The position numbers were made by a program, and so were the translations under genes. From Nereida ignava (GTDB taxonomy: Bacteria > Pseudomonadota > Alphaproteobacteria > Rhodobacterales > Rhodobacteraceae): a stretch of DNA of 64,000 bases. Positions 28,097 through 37,573 of the stretch are shown here, in pieces. The stretch lies in contig NZ_CVPC01000013.1 of NCBI RefSeq assembly GCF_001049735.1, forward strand, positions 100,400-164,399, in the 5' to 3' direction. The stretch's first letter is position 1, and every line of letters starts with the position of its first letter. The notes beneath the pieces were generated by a model. The model was not told the DNA's origin. It made no database searches and saw only the letters and a list, made by a program, of their open reading frames with translations.

Positions 28097-28912
28097 CTAT
28101 TCGCAACCCATGTTCAAACGCGCGGCCGCCGCTTGGGCAGCTTCGGGGGCAGTGGCAAAACGACTTGTGACCTCACCCAAGGTAACACAGGCCTCCGATG
28201 TCTGGCCCAAATCCGCAAGCGATGTGCCAAGCCTATAAAGCGCAGGGGCGGCCTCAGGACCGCTTGGCGCACCAGAAAATGCATCAAGATAGGCACGCGC
28301 AGCCGGTGCCATATCACCCAGCCCCGCAAGTGCATCGCCGCGCAACAAATTGGCACGGGTCGCTAGCGGCCCGCCCGGGTAGGTCTCAGTAAAGGTCGCA
28401 AACTGATCCGCGGCGCTGCGAAAGTCACCTGAGGTGAGCGCCGCCTCAGCCCGCTCAAAGTCTGTCTGCTCACCAATGGCCAGTGAAACGTCATTTTGCT
28501 CTGGAACCACCACATTCGTAGCAGGCCCCACAACCTCAACGCCGCCTAATACGGCAGTCGACCCGATGGTGGCGATGTCACAGGCGGGATCAAGATCGCA
28601 AATGCGGAAGTTCAAATCATCAAGGCGGTTTGTTCCATCACGCACCACCGAATTGATGCGAATGTCCAATTGCTCGGTCTTTGCGGTCAACTGAGACAAG
28701 GTCGCCTCGAGGGTCTCAATGCGCGCAAGAGTAGAAACATCCCCCGCAAGCGGATTGGTGCTGCCCGTGGCGGATAGTTCGGCGCGCAGGCTGTTGATTT
28801 CGGCGGCAAGTCGAGACAGGTCAGCCCGCACATCCCCCAAAGTTTCCGCACTTAGCCCTGCCCCGAAAGGCAGTAGCGCGGCACAAATTGCAACAACCCG
28901 CAGCGCCCGCAT
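28097..28912 (-). CDS. cpoB: Tol-Pal system protein CpoB (YbgF)
   Basis: About 271-residue periplasmic protein that links the Tol-Pal machine with peptidoglycan synthesis during division. It has a signal peptide (MRALRVVAICAALLPFGAGLSA), an N-terminal coiled-coil (ARIETLEATLSQLTAKTEQL), and C-terminal tetratricopeptide repeats (ERAEAALTSGDFRSAADQF onward). Start ATG 28912 overlaps the pal stop by TGATG, so a longer reading from 28984 is rejected. The repeat domain is complete. Confidence 0.93.
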   Translation of the reverse strand: MRALRVVAICAALLPFGAGLSAETLGDVRADLSRLAAEINSLRAELSATGSTNPLAGDVSTLARIETLEATLSQLTAKTEQLDIRINSVVRDGTNRLDDLNFRICDLDPACDIATIGSTAVLGGVEVVGPATNVVVPEQNDVSLAIGEQTDFERAEAALTSGDFRSAADQFATFTETYPGGPLATRANLLRGDALAGLGDMAPAARAYLDAFSGAPSGPEAAPALYRLGTSLADLGQTSEACVTLGEVTSRFATAPEAAQAAAARLNMGCE

Positions 28913-29436
28913 CAGCTTGTGCCTGATCCGGACAAGATGGTCACCGCGCGGCGGTTTTGCGCATAACAACTCTCGGTCGAACACGCAGCAATCGGGCGTT
29001 CCTTGCCATATGTCAGCGTACGCAGGCGCGTGCCTGCAATACCTTGGCTGACCAGATATTCACGCACCGCATTAGAGCGCCGCGCACCGAGGGCCAAGTT
29101 ATACTCACGCGTGCCCTGCTCATCTGCGTGACCTTCGATCACGGCAATAAATGCAGGGTTGGCACGCAACCAAGCCACCTGACCATCCAAAATAGAGCGC
29201 CCCGATGCATTCAACGTACTTTGGTCCACGTCAAACAGAATTTTATTTCCAACGGTCTCGTTGAAATAGCCGACAGATGCGGGATCAAGTGCGCTGACAC
29301 CCACCCCACCGTTGGCACCGAACGCGCCATTTCCACTGCCGCCAATACCCCCGCCAGAGCCGAATAGGGTGCCGTTACTACAGGCGGCCAATGACATGCC
29401 CGCGATAAGCAGTGCTGATTTTGTCAACGTCTTCAT
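28912..29436 (-). CDS. pal: Peptidoglycan-associated lipoprotein Pal
   Basis: 174-residue outer-membrane lipoprotein with lipobox LAAC (cysteine at residue 19) and a glycine-rich linker. Its C-terminal OmpA domain binds diaminopimelate; the core motif is GHADEQGTREYNLALGARRS. It anchors the outer membrane to the cell wall and works with TolB. It lies 62 bases downstream of tolB and is coupled to cpoB. Confidence 0.97.
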   Translation of the reverse strand: MKTLTKSALLIAGMSLAACSNGTLFGSGGGIGGSGNGAFGANGGVGVSALDPASVGYFNETVGNKILFDVDQSTLNASGRSILDGQVAWLRANPAFIAVIEGHADEQGTREYNLALGARRSNAVREYLVSQGIAGTRLRTLTYGKERPIAACSTESCYAQNRRAVTILSGSGTS

Positions 29437-29498
29437 AAGTGATGTCCTGTCTTAGATGAGCTGCAATTATTGTTGTTGTTTGGTGTCAAATTAGCACA

Positions 29499-30830
29499 TC
29501 AGCGCTGTAAAGGCGACCATGAAGGATCAGATGCCGCTGTTTGAGTGCGCACTTTTGCGAGATTACGCCCCGAAATATCCACTGAATAAAGCGCAGGCGC
29601 GCCATTGGCGCCTTGGGTTTCACGGGTAAACATGATGACCCGACCATTGGGCGACCACGTTGGGCCCTCATCAAGGAAGGACGCCGTCAAAAGCCGCTCC
29701 TCAGAGCCATCTGTTCGCATCACACCAATATGGAACCGGCCACGATTTTGCTTGGTAAAGGCAATCAAATCCCCCTTCGGTGACCAAACTGGCGTGCCAT
29801 AGCGTCCCGCACCTGTGCTAATGCGGCGCGCCTCACCACCCGTGGCGGGCATAATATACAGCTGCGGCGAGCCTGAGCGATCACTTTCAAACACAATGCT
29901 GCGCCCGTCAGGTGAATAACTTGGGGCCGTTTCAATAGCAGGGGTCGACGTCAGGCGTGTACGCGCATTAGTGCGCACATCAAGCGTATAGAGATCCGTG
30001 TTGCCCCCAGTTGTGAGCGAGAACACCACAGTCCGCCCATCGGGCGCAAAACGCGGCGCAAAACTCATGGAGCCGTCGGGAACATCAAGCGCGCGCCGCG
30101 AAACACGGCCCACGTCCAGCACGTAGATGCGCGGGAAGCCCGTCTCGTAGCTGGTGTAGAGCACCCGCTCACCGTCAGGTGAAAAACGCGGTGCAAGCAC
30201 GATGGCGCTGCTATCCGTCAGGTATTGAACGTTTGCACCGTCAAAATCCATAATCCCAAGACGTTTGGCACGGTTCTCTTTGGGGCCAGTCTCGCCGACA
30301 AAAACAACGCGACTGTCAAAATAAGGGCCCTCGCCAGTGATGCGCGCATAAACCTCGTCGGCCACTTTATGGGCGATCCGGCGCCAGCCATCAGTGGTGC
30401 CGACAAACTGAAGACCTTGGCCCAGCTCGGAGCCGGTGAAAACATCATACAGGCGGAACTTAACGGTCACGCGGCCATTGCCGCTGACTGAAACTGCGCC
30501 CGTGATCAGCGCTTGGGCATTAATCGCGCGCCAATCGGGGTATTGCACCGGCGCGCCAAAGGCGCTGATTTGGCTAATGAACGCTTCCGGCTGGATTTGG
30601 CGGAACAATCCAGTGCCGCGCAAATCATCTGCAACCAGACCACTGATTTGCTGGGCCATCTCACCCGCGTTGGATGTCTCGGAAATGAAGGTTGGCAAAG
30701 CGAAAGGCAGCGGCTCAATGACGCCGTCCGTAATCTCAAGCCGCAGGGGCTGTGCCATGCTTGTGCTGGGGGCGATGCATCCAAGGGTCGCGGACGCTGC
30801 AAACAAAATGGCACCAATAAACTGCCTCAT
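29499..30830 (-). CDS. tolB: Tol-Pal system beta-propeller protein TolB
   Basis: About 443-residue periplasmic protein with a signal peptide ([18 protein letters not shown]), an N-terminal alpha/beta domain, and a six-bladed propeller built of repeats such as [28 protein letters not shown] and [12 protein letters not shown]. Start ATG 30830 is preferred over 30845 because GAGGGA lies seven bases upstream. It binds Pal and TolA. Confidence 0.96.
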   Translation of the reverse strand: MRQFIGAILFAASATLGCIAPSTSMAQPLRLEITDGVIEPLPFALPTFISETSNAGEMAQQISGLVADDLRGTGLFRQIQPEAFISQISAFGAPVQYPDWRAINAQALITGAVSVSGNGRVTVKFRLYDVFTGSELGQGLQFVGTTDGWRRIAHKVADEVYARITGEGPYFDSRVVFVGETGPKENRAKRLGIMDFDGANVQYLTDSSAIVLAPRFSPDGERVLYTSYETGFPRIYVLDVGRVSRRALDVPDGSMSFAPRFAPDGRTVVFSLTTGGNTDLYTLDVRTNARTRLTSTPAIETAPSYSPDGRSIVFESDRSGSPQLYIMPATGGEARRISTGAGRYGTPVWSPKGDLIAFTKQNRGRFHIGVMRTDGSEERLLTASFLDEGPTWSPNGRVIMFTRETQGANGAPALYSVDISGRNLAKVRTQTAASDPSWSPLQR

Positions 30831-30848
30831 AAACCTATCCCTCATTCA

Positions 30849-31961
30849 TTACTTCAGGCGCAGGCCTGACGGGTTAAAGGTAATCTCAATGTCTTTCCAT
30901 TGATCGTATTTGTCATCAGGCAAATCAAAGCCCTGTGCCCCTGCGCGGAAAATCGCACTTCGCGCTGCACGGTATGCAATCTGATTCAGATCAGCACTGC
31001 CCGAGCCGCTGATCAACTCCTCAGAGCCTGAAATTGGACGCCGGTCTTCCCCCACCGCAAAGCGCACAGTGATAACGACTTGGTCGCTAATCACGCGCGG
31101 CGGGACAGCCCATTTGTTCTGTATCTGACCAACAAGCGACTGGCGCTCGCCTTGGGTCATAGGTGGACCAACGGGCGCATCGCTTGCAGGCGCAGCATCT
31201 GTGGTTTCAGCAGCTTGCGCAGCCGTATCGGCCTCGGACGCCACCTCAGACTGGGCTGTTTCCACTGGTGCCACCGGCCTATTGGGACGCGCGGGTGGGC
31301 GGATTGATCGGGTTGGCGCGCCACCCGCTTCTTCTGCTTCCGTCACGACTTCGGGCGCGGCCTCTTCAGGGGTCGTTGCTTGCTGAGCATCGCTTTGGGT
31401 ACTTGGCAGCGCATCAGGATCATTCGTTTCTACGACCGCCTCTTGGGTTTGATCCGCGATGGTCGCATCAAGTGGCGGTGGGGCTACCGCTTGGGGTGCA
31501 ATACGTGGCGCGGGCCGTGCTTTGGGGCGCTTGGACGCATCAATAACGGCACTCACTTGCGGCTCAGGCGGGGGCGCTGGCGGTGTGGGTTCTTGGGGTG
31601 CCTCATCGGTCACATCCGTCTGTGGCAGCGGGGCAATCTGGCTCACATCGGGCGAGGCATCAGGCGGCGGTGTCGGGCGCACAGGCTCAGTCGCTTGGGG
31701 CCGCACAGGTTCAGGCACAGGCTGCGGCGCAGGCTCTGGCGTGGGCTCAAGAGGCGGTGCAACAACAGCTTCCGGTGCCGTAATCTGCGCCGGGGTTTCA
31801 AGGGGTGTCTGATTGGTGAGCGCGTCAAACTCAGCCGAGGAAATAACGCTTACCTCCACATCCTCAAAAGGCGGCGGATCAGCAGAAAAGATCGGCCCCA
31901 CAAGAAGGTAGCCGATAAGGCCCGCGTGCCCCACTCCGGATATGATGTAGCCCGTGCGCAT
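30849..31961 (-). CDS. tolA: Energy transducer TolA
   Basis: 370-residue protein with one N-terminal helix (GYIISGVGHAGLIGYLLVGPIF), a long middle region very rich in Pro, Ala and Glu (about residues 55-270), and a C-terminal domain with VGQIQNKWAVPPRV and VTVRFAVGEDRRP that contacts TolB and Pal. The middle is Pro/Glu-rich rather than the Lys/Ala helix of Escherichia coli TolA, as is common in Rhodobacteraceae. Nine bases after tolR. Confidence 0.93.
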   Translation of the reverse strand: MRTGYIISGVGHAGLIGYLLVGPIFSADPPPFEDVEVSVISSAEFDALTNQTPLETPAQITAPEAVVAPPLEPTPEPAPQPVPEPVRPQATEPVRPTPPPDASPDVSQIAPLPQTDVTDEAPQEPTPPAPPPEPQVSAVIDASKRPKARPAPRIAPQAVAPPPLDATIADQTQEAVVETNDPDALPSTQSDAQQATTPEEAAPEVVTEAEEAGGAPTRSIRPPARPNRPVAPVETAQSEVASEADTAAQAAETTDAAPASDAPVGPPMTQGERQSLVGQIQNKWAVPPRVISDQVVITVRFAVGEDRRPISGSEELISGSGSADLNQIAYRAARSAIFRAGAQGFDLPDDKYDQWKDIEITFNPSGLRLK

Positions 31962-31970
31962 CAGGCGTGC

Positions 31971-32453
31971 CTACTGCTCCTGCACCGGCGTCACACCATC
32001 AAGCGTGGGGCCGCCAATGTCTGTCACAAGGCCAATGTTTGAAAAGCCACCCGCATTCAAAGCACCCATGATTTCTGCAACACTTGCATAGGTGTTAGCC
32101 CCGTCAGCACGCAGGAAAATTTTATCATCACTGCGCTCAGTGGCGATGGCCTGCAAGCGCCCAATCAGTGCTTCGCGTTCAACCTCGGTTTCTTGGATCA
32201 TCACAACGCCATCAGCGGTCAGCGTCACCGTCAGTGGTTCTTCGTTGTCCGATGAAAGCGCAGTGGCTGCAGTTTTGGGCAATTCAACAGGCACCCCAAC
32301 CGTCAGCAAGGGTGCCGCGACCATGAAGATGATCAACAAGACCAACATCACGTCAACAAAAGGCGTTACGTTGATCTCTGCCATCGGCTGTGCACGACCG
32401 CGGCGACGGCCGCGACCACCACCGCTGGCTTTTTTAATTGTTCCCGCACCCAT
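31971..32453 (-). CDS. tolR: Biopolymer transporter TolR (ExbD family)
   Basis: 160-residue inner-membrane proton-channel subunit. The N-terminus is unusually basic (KKASGGGRGRRRGRAQP), followed by MAEINVTPFVDVMLVLLIIFMV, the family helix with the essential aspartate. The periplasmic domain follows. Three bases separate it from tolQ, so the two are co-translated. Confidence 0.96.
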   Translation of the reverse strand: MGAGTIKKASGGGRGRRRGRAQPMAEINVTPFVDVMLVLLIIFMVAAPLLTVGVPVELPKTAATALSSDNEEPLTVTLTADGVVMIQETEVEREALIGRLQAIATERSDDKIFLRADGANTYASVAEIMGALNAGGFSNIGLVTDIGGPTLDGVTPVQEQ

Positions 32454-32456
32454 GGC

Positions 32457-33131
32457 TTAGCTGTCCAACTGGCGCGACAGAATCGTGGCAAACTCGTCAG
32501 AGAACGCCTCGTAATTGCCGACAATTCGGTCACTGTCTGCGCTAAGCTTGTTGTAATAGATAACCGCAGGGATCGCGGCGAGAAGACCCAGACCTGTCGC
32601 CAAAAGCGCCTCAGCAATGCCCGGGGCTACAACTGCAAGGTTGGTATTTTGCTGTTCTGCGATCTCGATAAAGGCATTCATAATACCCCAAACGGTTCCA
32701 AACAACCCGATGAAGGGTGATGCGGAACCAACAGTGGCCAATACAGTCAGGCCCTTTTGCAGTTCTTCGGCTTCACGGTTGATCGCCACGTCCATGGCAC
32801 GATCAATGCGGCTGGTCGCACCCGCGATCAAACCACCGTCCGTTCGGTGAGACCTGCGCCATTCAAGCATTCCTGACGCGAAAATCTTTTCTGATGCGCC
32901 TTCGGGCGCGGGTCCGATCTCATCGAACAAACCATCAAGCGGGGCACCAGACCAAAAAGCCTGATCGAACTTCGCGGCTTCTGCGCGCGCTTTGCGGTAC
33001 TGGATTGTCTTTTGAACGATAATCGACCACGCCCAAAAACTGGCGATAATCAGGATGATCATGACGAGTTTTACGGTGATCGTTGCGCGCGCGAATAGCG
33101 CCCACATTGAGAAATCTGCTGCGTGTTCCAT
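32457..33131 (-). CDS. tolQ: Tol-Pal system protein TolQ
   Basis: 224-residue inner-membrane protein with three helices that forms the proton channel with TolR and powers TolA. Family segments are VGSASPFIGLFGTVWGIM and IAEALLATGLGLLAAIPAVIYYN. ATG 33131 begins MEHAADFSMWALF. It stands 100 bases downstream of ybgC on the same strand. Confidence 0.97.
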   Translation of the reverse strand: MEHAADFSMWALFARATITVKLVMIILIIASFWAWSIIVQKTIQYRKARAEAAKFDQAFWSGAPLDGLFDEIGPAPEGASEKIFASGMLEWRRSHRTDGGLIAGATSRIDRAMDVAINREAEELQKGLTVLATVGSASPFIGLFGTVWGIMNAFIEIAEQQNTNLAVVAPGIAEALLATGLGLLAAIPAVIYYNKLSADSDRIVGNYEAFSDEFATILSRQLDS

Positions 33132-33231
33132 ATGGCCTGCTCATGTACTGCGGGTCTCTTTGCGGACCCAATTGCTTACATAATAGGCGATGTTTCATTT
33201 AATTACTACGCTGAGCATGCGTAGGCACGAT

Positions 33232-33621
33232 TTAATGCAACTTTCGGCGAATATTTGCTGGCAGACGCGCAGGTGCGCCCGCCTCATTGATCGCCACAAT
33301 GGTCACAAGCGCCGTAAACAACAGATCCCCGTCGCGCCGTACATCCTGGCGAAAAACCAAGCGGACGCCGGTGATCGTTTCAATGGTTGTCTCAACGCTC
33401 AGCATATCGTCAAATTTTGCAGAACCAAGATAATCCGCATCTACGTGACGGACCGCAAAAACGATGCCCTCGTCCTCTTTGAGCTGGCGCTGATCTACCC
33501 CAAGCTCACGAACAAACTCGGTGCGACCGCGCTCGATAAACTTTAGGTAATTGGCGTAGTACACAATACCCGCCATGTCGGTATCTTCGTAGTAAACGCG
33601 AATGGGCAAACGGTGTGTCAT
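33232..33621 (-). CDS. ybgC: Tol-Pal-associated acyl-CoA thioesterase YbgC
   Basis: 129-residue hotdog-fold thioesterase. The catalytic motif is YYEDTDMAGIVYYANYLKFIERGR, with the active aspartate and the family tyrosine/histidine region. YbgC precedes tolQ in most proteobacteria and acts on short- or medium-chain acyl-CoA. Its ATG overlaps the stop of the upstream hypothetical gene by ATGA. Confidence 0.95.
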   Translation of the reverse strand: MTHRLPIRVYYEDTDMAGIVYYANYLKFIERGRTEFVRELGVDQRQLKEDEGIVFAVRHVDADYLGSAKFDDMLSVETTIETITGVRLVFRQDVRRDGDLLFTALVTIVAINEAGAPARLPANIRRKLH

Positions 33622-34271
33622 TGGACCTGACCTGCCGCCGTAAGCCGCGCAAAAAGGCGTAAAGCATGGGACGGATCGCGCGATGCAGCCGGCAGCACAG
33701 GATCATAAGCGGCGCGGATCAGTTGACCCACTTGCGGCTTCAAGATTACGCCGCCATCGGGGACAATCGCCAAGGGAGAGCTGCCAACGAATGCCTGATC
33801 AGACCAAAGCACAATCATCTGCGCCATCTGGCTCAGCGCAATTGTGTCTGCCGGTGTGTCCGCAAGCACCTCATCCATCCTCAAAAAGACAAAACACGCT
33901 TTGATGCCACCATCATCGTCAAAGCGAAAAATGCGGTACTGGTTGGCATCAGCCGATTTGAGGCGTTCTACAAGTGGGACCAGATCAGGTACCAGCTGGT
34001 CAAGATGCGGCACCTCGGTAAGTTCGGACCAATCAGAACAGAAAAAGACCATCAGGTTCGCCCCAATCTCAGGGTCCACCTCCGCCATCTTGTGCCCTGC
34101 AAGGCTAACGACAGCTTCGCACGCGCCCTTGAACACCCCCAAAGTCGCCTCATCCACACCAAAGATGACAGGGGCGATCGCCCTGCCCCAACGGGCAAAA
34201 ACATAAGCCCCGTCAGAACGGGTAAAGCAGGCCTCTACGTCTTTTGCGGTGTATGTTTCTTGATCATGCAT
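33618..34271 (-). CDS. Conserved hypothetical protein between ruvB and ybgC
   Basis: 217 residues, no signal peptide or membrane helix seen, acidic overall. I do not recognise a named domain. Visible features are a C-terminal segment SSPLAIVPDGGVILKPQVGQLIRAAYDPVLPAAS that looks structured, and an aspartate-rich stretch FRFDDDGGIKACFVFLRMDEVLAD. It is 17 bases from ruvB and overlaps ybgC by four bases, so it is translated as part of that block. I recall similar proteins in this position in other Rhodobacteraceae, but cannot verify that here. Confidence 0.75.
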   Translation of the reverse strand: MHDQETYTAKDVEACFTRSDGAYVFARWGRAIAPVIFGVDEATLGVFKGACEAVVSLAGHKMAEVDPEIGANLMVFFCSDWSELTEVPHLDQLVPDLVPLVERLKSADANQYRIFRFDDDGGIKACFVFLRMDEVLADTPADTIALSQMAQMIVLWSDQAFVGSSPLAIVPDGGVILKPQVGQLIRAAYDPVLPAASRDPSHALRLFARLTAAGQVQ

Positions 34272-34288
34272 CTGTGAACCCTGCGCCG

Positions 34289-35305
34289 TTATTCAAAAAG
34301 GCCGCCCTGTTTCTTGGGTGCGGCCAGCCCCAAATGATCCCATGCCTTTTGCGCCAACATCCGGCCGCGTGGCGTGCGCTGTATCAAGCCTTGCTGCAGC
34401 AGGTAAGGCTCAATCACTTCTTCAAGCGCATCACGGCTTTCAGACAAAGCGGCAGCCATTGTCTCAATGCCAACGGGCCCACCCTGATAATTCTCCGCAA
34501 CAAGGCTGAGATACCTACGGTCCGCGCCATCAAGGCCCAACTTATCAACGCCCAAACGGGTCAACGCATTATCCGCAAGGGCACGGCTGATCTGGCCGTT
34601 GCCTTCCACAAGCGCAAAGTCCACGACACGGCGCAGCAATCTGCCCGCGATGCGCGGAGTGCCGCGCGCACGTTTTGCAATTTCGCGAATGCCTTCATCA
34701 TCTGCAGTAACGCCCAAAAGCCGCGCACCGCGGGCGACGATCTCATGCAGCTCATCGGTGGTGTAAAACTGTAGCCGCGTTGGAATGCCAAAGCGGTCAC
34801 GTAGCGGCGTTGTCAAAAGACCAAGACGGGTGGTCGCTCCAACAAGCGTAAAGGGCTGCAATTCAATCCGCACGGTGCGCGCGGCAGGGCCTTCGCCAAT
34901 CACCAGATCAAGTTCAAAATCCTCAAGCGCAGGGTAGAGCACCTCTTCAACAACGGGGTTCAGTCGGTGAATTTCATCGATGAACAGCACATCGCGTGCT
35001 TCAAGGTTTGTCAAAATCGCTGCCAGATCGCCCGCTTTGGCCAGTACAGGCCCAGATGTCATACGAAAATTCACCCCAAGCTCACGGGCCATTATTTGTG
35101 CAAGGGTCGTTTTGCCCAAACCCGGTGGGCCGTGAAACAATGTGTGATCCATCGCCTGTTCACGTTGACGCGCAGACTGGATGAAAACCTTGAGGTTTGC
35201 GCGGGCCTCTGCTTGACCAATAAACTCATCAAGACCTTGCGGGCGCAATGCGCGATCATTGTCTTCGGCAAGCCGCTCGGGGCGCAATGTGGGATCACTT
35301 TCCAT
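34289..35305 (-). CDS. ruvB: Holliday junction helicase RuvB
   Basis: 338-residue AAA+ motor that drives branch migration with RuvA. Walker A is [16 protein letters not shown], Walker B is [10 protein letters not shown], sensor region [19 protein letters not shown], and the C-terminal winged helix is [16 protein letters not shown]. Nine bases after ruvA. Full length. Confidence 0.98.
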   Translation of the reverse strand: MESDPTLRPERLAEDNDRALRPQGLDEFIGQAEARANLKVFIQSARQREQAMDHTLFHGPPGLGKTTLAQIMARELGVNFRMTSGPVLAKAGDLAAILTNLEARDVLFIDEIHRLNPVVEEVLYPALEDFELDLVIGEGPAARTVRIELQPFTLVGATTRLGLLTTPLRDRFGIPTRLQFYTTDELHEIVARGARLLGVTADDEGIREIAKRARGTPRIAGRLLRRVVDFALVEGNGQISRALADNALTRLGVDKLGLDGADRRYLSLVAENYQGGPVGIETMAAALSESRDALEEVIEPYLLQQGLIQRTPRGRMLAQKAWDHLGLAAPKKQGGLFE

Positions 35306-35314
35306 GGGCCTTCC

Positions 35315-35989
35315 TTAGCCCTTCGGCGCCAGAAGTTTCAACGCCGCTTTGATCAACTCACCTGTATCTTGCGCACCTTGATCGCTGGCTTGTGCCACGG
35401 CCGACGCCGCGTCTTGGGGCGCGTAGCCCAAATTACCAAGTGCAGAGAGGGCCTCGGACTGGGTCGACATACTGGCTACTTGCGGCGCGCTTTGTGTGCC
35501 TGCGTCATCACCGTCATCAATCACGTCATCTGCAACTGCTGCTGTCTGACCAAGCGCGTCATGCACGCTGCCGCCCATCGCCATAATGGCCGGGGCTTTG
35601 TCTTTCAGATCAATCACAACTTTCTGCGCCGTCTTAGGGCCAATTCCCTTGGCGGCTTTCACGCTGTTCCAATCCCCCATGGCAATAGCACGGCTAAGCC
35701 CCGCTTCGCCAAGTGTACCCATAATCGCCATGGCAGCTTTTGCGCCAACCCCTTGGACAGACATCAAAAGCCGGTGCCACTCTTTTTCGGCAAGCGTGGT
35801 AAACCCGAAAAGTTGCAGCAGATCCTCGCGCACCAAAAGGTCCGTATAAAGTGCGGCGGCCTCACCGACATTGGGCATCGAGGCAAGCGTACGCTCGTTA
35901 CAATACACAACGTATCCGACCCCACCGACCATGAGCATAACGTGATCTGTACTGCGGTATTCCAGACGTCCTTGAAGTTTGCCAATCAT
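35315..35989 (-). CDS. ruvA: Holliday junction protein RuvA
   Basis: 224 residues from ATG 35989 ([13 protein letters not shown]), the standard start; it overlaps the ruvC stop. N-terminal OB fold, then two helix-hairpin-helix motifs ([20 protein letters not shown] and [16 protein letters not shown]), and a C-terminal domain that contacts RuvB. The linker before domain III is long and Asp-rich. A longer reading from 36064 runs through ruvC and is not used. Confidence 0.96.
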   Translation of the reverse strand: MIGKLQGRLEYRSTDHVMLMVGGVGYVVYCNERTLASMPNVGEAAALYTDLLVREDLLQLFGFTTLAEKEWHRLLMSVQGVGAKAAMAIMGTLGEAGLSRAIAMGDWNSVKAAKGIGPKTAQKVVIDLKDKAPAIMAMGGSVHDALGQTAAVADDVIDDGDDAGTQSAPQVASMSTQSEALSALGNLGYAPQDAASAVAQASDQGAQDTGELIKAALKLLAPKG

Positions 35990-36504
35990 CCCGCGACCCT
36001 CATTTCTTGTGCCTTCAGAGCTTTTTCCAACCCCGTGCCAACCCCGCGTTGATGGGCGTGACAAATGGCGATTGCCAAGGCATCAGCGGCATCCGGTCCG
36101 TCAAACACCACACCGGGCAGCTGCATTTTGACCATGTGCTGTACTTGTTCTTTGGCGGCGTGCCCCACACCAACAACAGTCTTTTTGACCGCATTGGGGG
36201 CGTATTCACCAATTGTAAGGCCCGCCTGTGCCGGCACCAGCATCGCGATTCCCCGCGCCTGCCCAAGCTTCAACGTGGCGACACCGTCTTTGTTGACAAA
36301 CGTCTGCTCAACCGCTGCTGCATCGGGGGCGTGCTGTGCGATCACATCACTCAGCCCAGTGTGAAGCGCCAAAAGGCGCGCGCCCAAATCACCGGTTTTC
36401 GTTTTGATGATGCCATTTGCGACATGACGCAGACGCGGGCCCACCATTTCGATGACCCCCCATCCCATATTGGCCAAGCCTGGATCGATTCCCAGTATCC
36501 GCAT
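35986..36504 (-). CDS. ruvC: Holliday junction resolvase RuvC
   Basis: 172-residue endonuclease. The catalytic acids are visible in [14 protein letters not shown] (D7), [22 protein letters not shown], and [20 protein letters not shown] 36504 (MRILGIDPG) is the family start; the frame open to 36675 is not coding by pattern. First gene of the ruvC-A-B-hypothetical-ybgC-tol-pal-tilS-ftsH block. Confidence 0.97.
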   Translation of the reverse strand: MRILGIDPGLANMGWGVIEMVGPRLRHVANGIIKTKTGDLGARLLALHTGLSDVIAQHAPDAAAVEQTFVNKDGVATLKLGQARGIAMLVPAQAGLTIGEYAPNAVKKTVVGVGHAAKEQVQHMVKMQLPGVVFDGPDAADALAIAICHAHQRGVGTGLEKALKAQEMRVAG

Positions 36505-36555
36505 AGTCGCCTGCCTGCTGTTATATTTATGCGTTTCAGCAGTAGCACGAAACGC

Positions 36556-36570
36556 GAACATTTGCCAAAC
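36556..36570 (-). promoter_or_regulatory. SOS-box-like site upstream of ruvC
   Basis: On the plus strand the sequence is GAAC-7 bases-AAAC, one mismatch from the alphaproteobacterial LexA motif GAACN7GAAC. It lies 52-66 bases before the ruvC start. LexA control of ruvCAB is known in related bacteria; the mismatch makes this tentative. Confidence 0.35.
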
Positions 36571-36692
36571 AGAAACAAATATCGGCGTATTTCGCGAATT
36601 GTTACAAAACAGCCAAGGTTTTCGTGATCTGCGGCATCCTGAACACCTGTGGATAATTTTGCCTAAATACGACATTTCAGGTGCAAATCGGG

Positions 36693-36735
36693 GCAGGTTT
36701 GACCTGCAAATAGCCCAATAACGACAGGCTATTTG
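36693..36735. promoter_or_regulatory. Two adjacent palindromes in the ruvC-DUF1127 spacer
   Basis: GCAGGT-TTG-ACCTGC (36693-36707) is immediately joined to CAAATAGCC / GGCTATTTG (36707-36715 and 36727-36735; 9-bp perfect stem, 11-base loop). There is no T-run, so an operator pair or leader hairpin is more likely than a terminator. They lie about 140 bases before the DUF1127 start. Confidence 0.5.
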
Positions 36736-36871
36736 TCCATTTTCGACATATGCAGTCCGATCATAGCTGCATTGCAGAAATACTCACTATCCGGAAATAT
36801 CGTTCCCGCCTAAATGGGCGCCATCACGCACCCATAAACGCATAATTTTTGCGCAGTAAAGGAATACGATC

Positions 36872-37063
36872 ATGGCCGTTATCGAAACATCCCGCTTCGC
36901 ACCCGCAGCAAGCACATTCACAGTTGCCGCTCCGTTCATTGCGACTTTCGCGAAAGTGAAGTCTTGGAATGATGTGCGCCAGACACGCAAAGCGCTCAAG
37001 CAGCTGTCTGCACGTGAATTGGAAGATGTCGGCCTGACATATGCAGACGTAGACGCGCTCTAA
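36872..37063 (+). CDS. DUF1127 small basic protein
   Basis: 63 residues. The C-terminal half is a clear DUF1127 (YjiS-like) domain: WNDVRQTRKALKQLS then ARELEDVGLTYADV. AAGGA lies eight bases before the ATG. Such proteins bind RNA in alphaproteobacteria and influence small-RNA maturation and stress responses, as shown for CcaF1 in Rhodobacter. The N-terminal half (RFAPAASTFTVAAPFIATFA) is hydrophobic. It is a single gene with its own terminator. Confidence 0.9.
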   Translation: MAVIETSRFAPAASTFTVAAPFIATFAKVKSWNDVRQTRKALKQLSARELEDVGLTYADVDAL

Positions 37064-37086
37064 ACCCTCAGGCGTGTCTCGAGCAA

Positions 37087-37121
37087 AAGCCGCACAGCCC
37101 TTGGGCCGTGCGGCTTTTTTT
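37087..37121 (+). terminator. Terminator of the DUF1127 gene
   Basis: Perfect stem AGCCGCAC / GTGCGGCT with an inner GCCC/GGGC pairing, followed by seven Ts. A textbook intrinsic terminator 24 bases after the stop. Confidence 0.95.
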
Positions 37122-37152
37122 AGCGTGCTGGCTACAGAAATAGGGGCCGTTT

Positions 37153-37488
37153 CTAGACGAACGCCTGCAGGTATCGAGCGATCCAGATGGTCAGGCTATC
37201 CGCTTGCATCATCCACGCTGCAAAGCCCCCCAAACCACCGGATGATTGTAAGTCCTCAACGCGTTCAACATACGCCGCAGGACCGTTTGTTGTGTAAGCA
37301 AACGCCTTAAATAGCCAAAACGCAGCAGCGGCCAAAAGCACCAAGTGCCACGGAAAACCGCCACGCGCCGGAGCGCGGCCCAGTACCATACCATCGTGAT
37401 TTACAGACTGTGTACGATAATACCCTGCACGTCGCTGCTGCTTGGCCAATCGCTTCATTTTGGACTTAAACTTTTGCCGATCAGACAT
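37153..37488 (-). CDS. Small membrane protein, unknown function
   Basis: 111 residues. The N-terminus is very basic (KFKSKMKRLAKQQRRAG), followed by one clear helix (WHLVLLAAAAFWLFKAFAY) and a C-terminal amphipathic segment. It is not recognised. The arrangement suggests an inner-membrane protein with a positively charged cytoplasmic N-terminus. It is 85 bases downstream of prmA, on the same strand, and convergent with the DUF1127 gene. Confidence 0.7.
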   Translation of the reverse strand: MSDRQKFKSKMKRLAKQQRRAGYYRTQSVNHDGMVLGRAPARGGFPWHLVLLAAAAFWLFKAFAYTTNGPAAYVERVEDLQSSGGLGGFAAWMMQADSLTIWIARYLQAFV

Positions 37489-37573
37489 ACCGTTGCCCTC
37501 AGTTACTCATTCGTTACTGAGGATCTTGTTAACACAATTTTAAGATAATTGCTCTGTTTTTCTTACGGCAAAG

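Larger units (their letters stand above)
36505..36871. other. Divergent spacer between ruvC and the DUF1127 gene
   Basis: 367 bases without a gene. It holds an SOS-box-like sequence close to ruvC and two adjacent palindromes in the middle, listed separately. No tRNA or remnant coding frame was found. Confidence 0.7.

Noticed and set aside
31380..32042. Arg/Gly-rich plus-strand frame over tolA and tolR
   Set aside because: Mirror of the proline-rich TolA region; no start signal or family pattern.
34967..36052. Long open plus-strand frame (361 codons) across ruvA and ruvB
   Set aside because: It is exactly antisense to two full-length conserved genes, has no recognisable domain and is rich in Cys, His and Arg, as shadow frames of GC-rich genes are.
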